A DNA stretch of 64,000 nt, taken from contig NZ_VFIA01000028.1 of NCBI RefSeq assembly GCF_014282275.1, positions 1-64,000 of the forward strand. The letters run 5' to 3'. This document shows positions 62,053 through 64,000 of this stretch, in pieces. Every line of letters begins with the position of its first letter. Within the stretch, counting starts at the first letter, position 1. The translations under genes were made by a program, and so were the position numbers. Under the pieces are notes generated by a model. That model saw only the letters and a list, made by a program, of their open reading frames with translations. It did not search any database and had not been told where the DNA came from. This DNA is from Spirosoma utsteinense (lineage in GTDB: Bacteria; Bacteroidota; Bacteroidia; Cytophagales; Spirosomataceae).

Positions 62053-63069
62053 TTACGTAATCCCCCGTTGGTTTTTCTGATACCCGCCCGGCGTGGTCCC
62101 CGTCCAGCGCTTGAAGGCCCGGCTGAACGCGCTCAGTTCGTTATAGCCCAGAATGTAGGATACTTCTTTCGTCGGGTGCCTACCCGATTCCAGAAAGTGG
62201 ATTGCCAGCGTTTTTCGAACGGAGTCGGCCACCTGCTGGTAGGTTAGCCCTTCTTCCTGAAGCTTACGCTGCACGCTACGTGGACTCAGGTTAAAATTAC
62301 CCGCAATGGCGTCCAGCGACGGCAAACCCAGATTGGCGTTCGCCAGTAGGTAGCTCTTTATACGGTCGCTCATGCGTTGGTGCGCTTCGTAGGACCGTTC
62401 CACGCCATTGACTTCCTGTAATAAGGTCGTCTGTAGGTCGTAATTCGCCAACAGGATCGGCTCATTCCAGTAATTACCCGCAAATGTCAGCTCGTATTTG
62501 TCTCCCTCCCGAATGGTGGGGCAGCGCAATACCCGTTCATACTCCGTCAAGTCAGCAATCTGAGACGGCAGTGTAACCTGATCAGGCTGAATCCGCGTGA
62601 GCACGAGTCCATCGACTTCGTGGATGAGAAACGCCATCATGAAGTCCATAAGTTGGCAAAACATAGCGGGAGCCGCCCGCTGGCGAGTCTGGTTGGGAAT
62701 GAACTGGACGGCGAAACCGGCATTGGTCCGTTTCACTTCCATCGTCAGCGCATCGGTAAGCAGGTGGGTAAATGTAGCGGCTTGGGTTAGGGCTTCCCCA
62801 ATGGTATGGCTGTTCCGAATCAGCTGACCCACCACCCCAAGCGCAGCAATCTGCAATGATTCCCCAAAGTGAAGCCCAAACAGAACATCGCCACTGAGAT
62901 GGGTGGCATTGATCCACAGATCGTCCAGTTGGCGGCTGGTCATTGGTCCGTCTGCTTTTACCTCCTCCAGATCGATACCAGAGAGCTGGCATAACTGCTC
63001 AACCGGCAGGTTTTTCTGGGCTCCGTAGGCCAGTAAACTAAGTGCTAATAGTTTCTGATAGTCGTGCAT
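62053..63069 (-). CDS. AraC-family regulator, OruR/ArgR-like
   Basis: 338 residues; start at MHDYQKLLALSL (63069) preferred over Met at 63105. N-terminal ~230 residues fit the arabinose-binding-like domain of OruR-type regulators (LLALSLLAYGAQKNLPVEQL, GDVLFGLHFGES); C-terminal HTH pair LPSLDAIAGNFNLSPRSVQR and EVSYILGYNELSAFSRAFKR with TGTTPGGYQ. OruR-like members often control lipid or amino-acid catabolism. It lies opposite the beta-oxidation genes, a plausible target. Confidence 0.88.
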   Translation of the reverse strand: MHDYQKLLALSLLAYGAQKNLPVEQLCQLSGIDLEEVKADGPMTSRQLDDLWINATHLSGDVLFGLHFGESLQIAALGVVGQLIRNSHTIGEALTQAATFTHLLTDALTMEVKRTNAGFAVQFIPNQTRQRAAPAMFCQLMDFMMAFLIHEVDGLVLTRIQPDQVTLPSQIADLTEYERVLRCPTIREGDKYELTFAGNYWNEPILLANYDLQTTLLQEVNGVERSYEAHQRMSDRIKSYLLANANLGLPSLDAIAGNFNLSPRSVQRKLQEEGLTYQQVADSVRKTLAIHFLESGRHPTKEVSYILGYNELSAFSRAFKRWTGTTPGGYQKNQRGIT

Positions 63070-63188
63070 ACCGTAAAAATACAAAAATGATGCAGCTGTC
63101 ATCAAAGGTGGCGTAAACGGGTAACGAGTTGGCGCATTCGGGTAAAACTCACCTTACGTGGCCCCAATACCTTTGTCAAAAAAAGGCC

Positions 63189-63716
63189 ATGAAGACAATC
63201 GTCATTTCGCTGCTCATAGTACTGAGTAGCTCGAAAGTTCCGCAGAAAACGGTTCAGCCGACCACCGTGGATCAGGATCGGCAACAAAAAATCACTCAAC
63301 CAAAAAACACAACGGCAATGGAAAAACAAGCTATGGAAGTAGTCAGCACGTTTCTAACGGCTATTCAACAGGGAAATCACGACGTATTGGCTTTGTCGCT
63401 ACACCCGGATGTAACATGGAACCAGCCGGGTAAGAACCGGTTTGCCGGGCAAAAAACATCCCGGGCCGATGTCTTCAAACTAGTTGGCGGTATGGTCGAA
63501 GCGTCGGAGAAATCGCTCCGGCTAACCGATGTAAAAACGCTTGCAGTCAATGGGAATCAGGTTGCCTGCCTGCTCCACTGGAAAGCCATGCAGTCGAACG
63601 GCGGCATACTGGATGTCGACAATATCGATGTCTACACCGTAAAAAACGGGCAGATCGTCAACGCTACCATTTTCTCAGCCGACCTGGAGCAGGAAGACAA
63701 TTTCTGGCTCAATTAA
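63189..63716 (+). CDS. Exported SnoaL/NTF2-like protein
   Basis: 175 residues from ATG 63189; signal-like MKTIVISLLIVLSSSKV, though without a clear cleavage motif. After a Gln/Thr-rich linker the segment MEVVSTFLTAIQQGNHDVLA, then TWNQPGKNRFAGQKTSRADV, and KNGQIVNATIFSADLEQEDN follow the SnoaL-like/NTF2 fold found in many small-molecule-binding or ketosteroid-isomerase-like proteins. Function unknown. Divergent from the AraC gene. Confidence 0.7.
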   Translation: MKTIVISLLIVLSSSKVPQKTVQPTTVDQDRQQKITQPKNTTAMEKQAMEVVSTFLTAIQQGNHDVLALSLHPDVTWNQPGKNRFAGQKTSRADVFKLVGGMVEASEKSLRLTDVKTLAVNGNQVACLLHWKAMQSNGGILDVDNIDVYTVKNGQIVNATIFSADLEQEDNFWLN

Positions 63717-63743
63717 TCAATCACGTTTTAAACCAGTACATGT

Positions 63744-64000
63744 ATGAACAGGACAATTGGATTACGGAGATCATTATGGGCAACCGTCGCTTTTGCCGAA
63801 GTAGGCGCGTTCCTGGCATTCTTCCTGGGTGACAAACAGCCCATCATAAACGAGGTATCGGCAGGGAAACCTATTATGCTGGGCATCGAACTCATGATTC
63901 TGGCGGGCGTATCGACCTACGTTGTACTGCAGAAAGAAATGCGCAAAGGGTTGATCCGGCTCATTATTGGCGTAGAAACGCTCCTGCTAATTTTTCTGGC
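63744..64000 (+). CDS. Small multi-helix membrane protein, partial
   Basis: Begins MNRTIGLRRSLWATVAFAEV and continues open to the window end (85 codons). At least three hydrophobic stretches are visible (WATVAFAEVGAFLAFFLG, IMLGIELMILAGVSTYVV, LIIGVETLLLIFL). 27 bp after the SnoaL-like gene. Family not recognised; the rest lies outside the window. Confidence 0.5.
   Translation, partial: MNRTIGLRRSLWATVAFAEVGAFLAFFLGDKQPIINEVSAGKPIMLGIELMILAGVSTYVVLQKEMRKGLIRLIIGVETLLLIFL

Noticed and set aside
1..64000. tRNA, rRNA or riboswitch genes
   Set aside because: Scanning by eye found no tRNA cloverleaf with CCA-type acceptor context, no rRNA motifs and no riboswitch signature; a covariance-model search would be needed to exclude small RNAs.

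Overview
The window comes from a Bacteroidota chromosome, most likely the Cytophagales and close to Spirosoma. The indicators are a FecI/FecR/SusC/SusD set with an STN domain, a type IX secretion C-terminal sorting domain, a DUF1800/DUF1501 pair, TAnnTTTG-like promoter motifs, weak Shine-Dalgarno signals and a base composition a little above 50% GC. The first 1.1 kb is clearly more AT-rich than the rest. No rRNA, tRNA, CRISPR array, replication origin or phage structural gene was seen.

Layout. 0-6.3 kb is an accessory edge. It holds two AT-rich orphan genes, two 126-bp elements with IS-like terminal inverted repeats, a frameshifted Tat-signal gene fragment, a large secreted GH26 glycanase, and an opposing GH26-like gene fragment cut by a decayed IS3-family element. 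6.3-9.3 kb holds two adjacent minus-strand genes for a His-rich membrane-anchored protein and a polytopic membrane protein with a duplicated WH...PPH motif; this is the strongest candidate for an undescribed (metal-related?) system. 9.5-21.1 kb is mixed housekeeping and accessory: lipoprotein, Nramp-like transporter lacking the metal motifs, AraC regulator, S41 peptidase, endonuclease V, CbpA/CbpM, patatin, GH2 glycosidase and rifampin ADP-ribosyltransferase. 21.2-22.0 kb is a nest of long palindromes without genes.

22.8-31.3 kb is a sigma/anti-sigma-regulated SusCD uptake operon ending in a FAD oxidoreductase. 31.5-40.3 kb has a receiver with Glu in place of the phosphoacceptor Asp, a saccharopine-dehydrogenase-like enzyme, an M15 peptidase, and two secreted beta-propeller proteins (one with a type I copper domain) around a PA14-like protein and CsaA. 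40.3-42.9 kb is a LytTR two-component pair.

43-57.7 kb encodes mostly exported proteins: M28 and S9 peptidases, a vanadium haloperoxidase (no signal peptide seen), two aminotransferases with Tat-like or Tat leaders, a Tat flavin amine oxidase, a secreted Hint-domain protein, and DUF1800/DUF1501. Peptide breakdown, amine oxidation (H2O2-producing) and H2O2-using halogenation could be linked here, but this is inference. 57.9-63.1 kb is a beta-oxidation block (thiolase, fused hydratase/3-hydroxyacyl-CoA dehydrogenase, AraC regulator) with a likely operator, interrupted by a broken antitoxin/PIN-toxin pair beside another palindromic repeat. The window ends inside a small membrane protein gene.

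Palindromic repeats with a shared core (cgcccctacagg and variants) occur near 1.7, 21.7-21.8 and 59.3 kb. Several other long hairpins lie in intergenic gaps.
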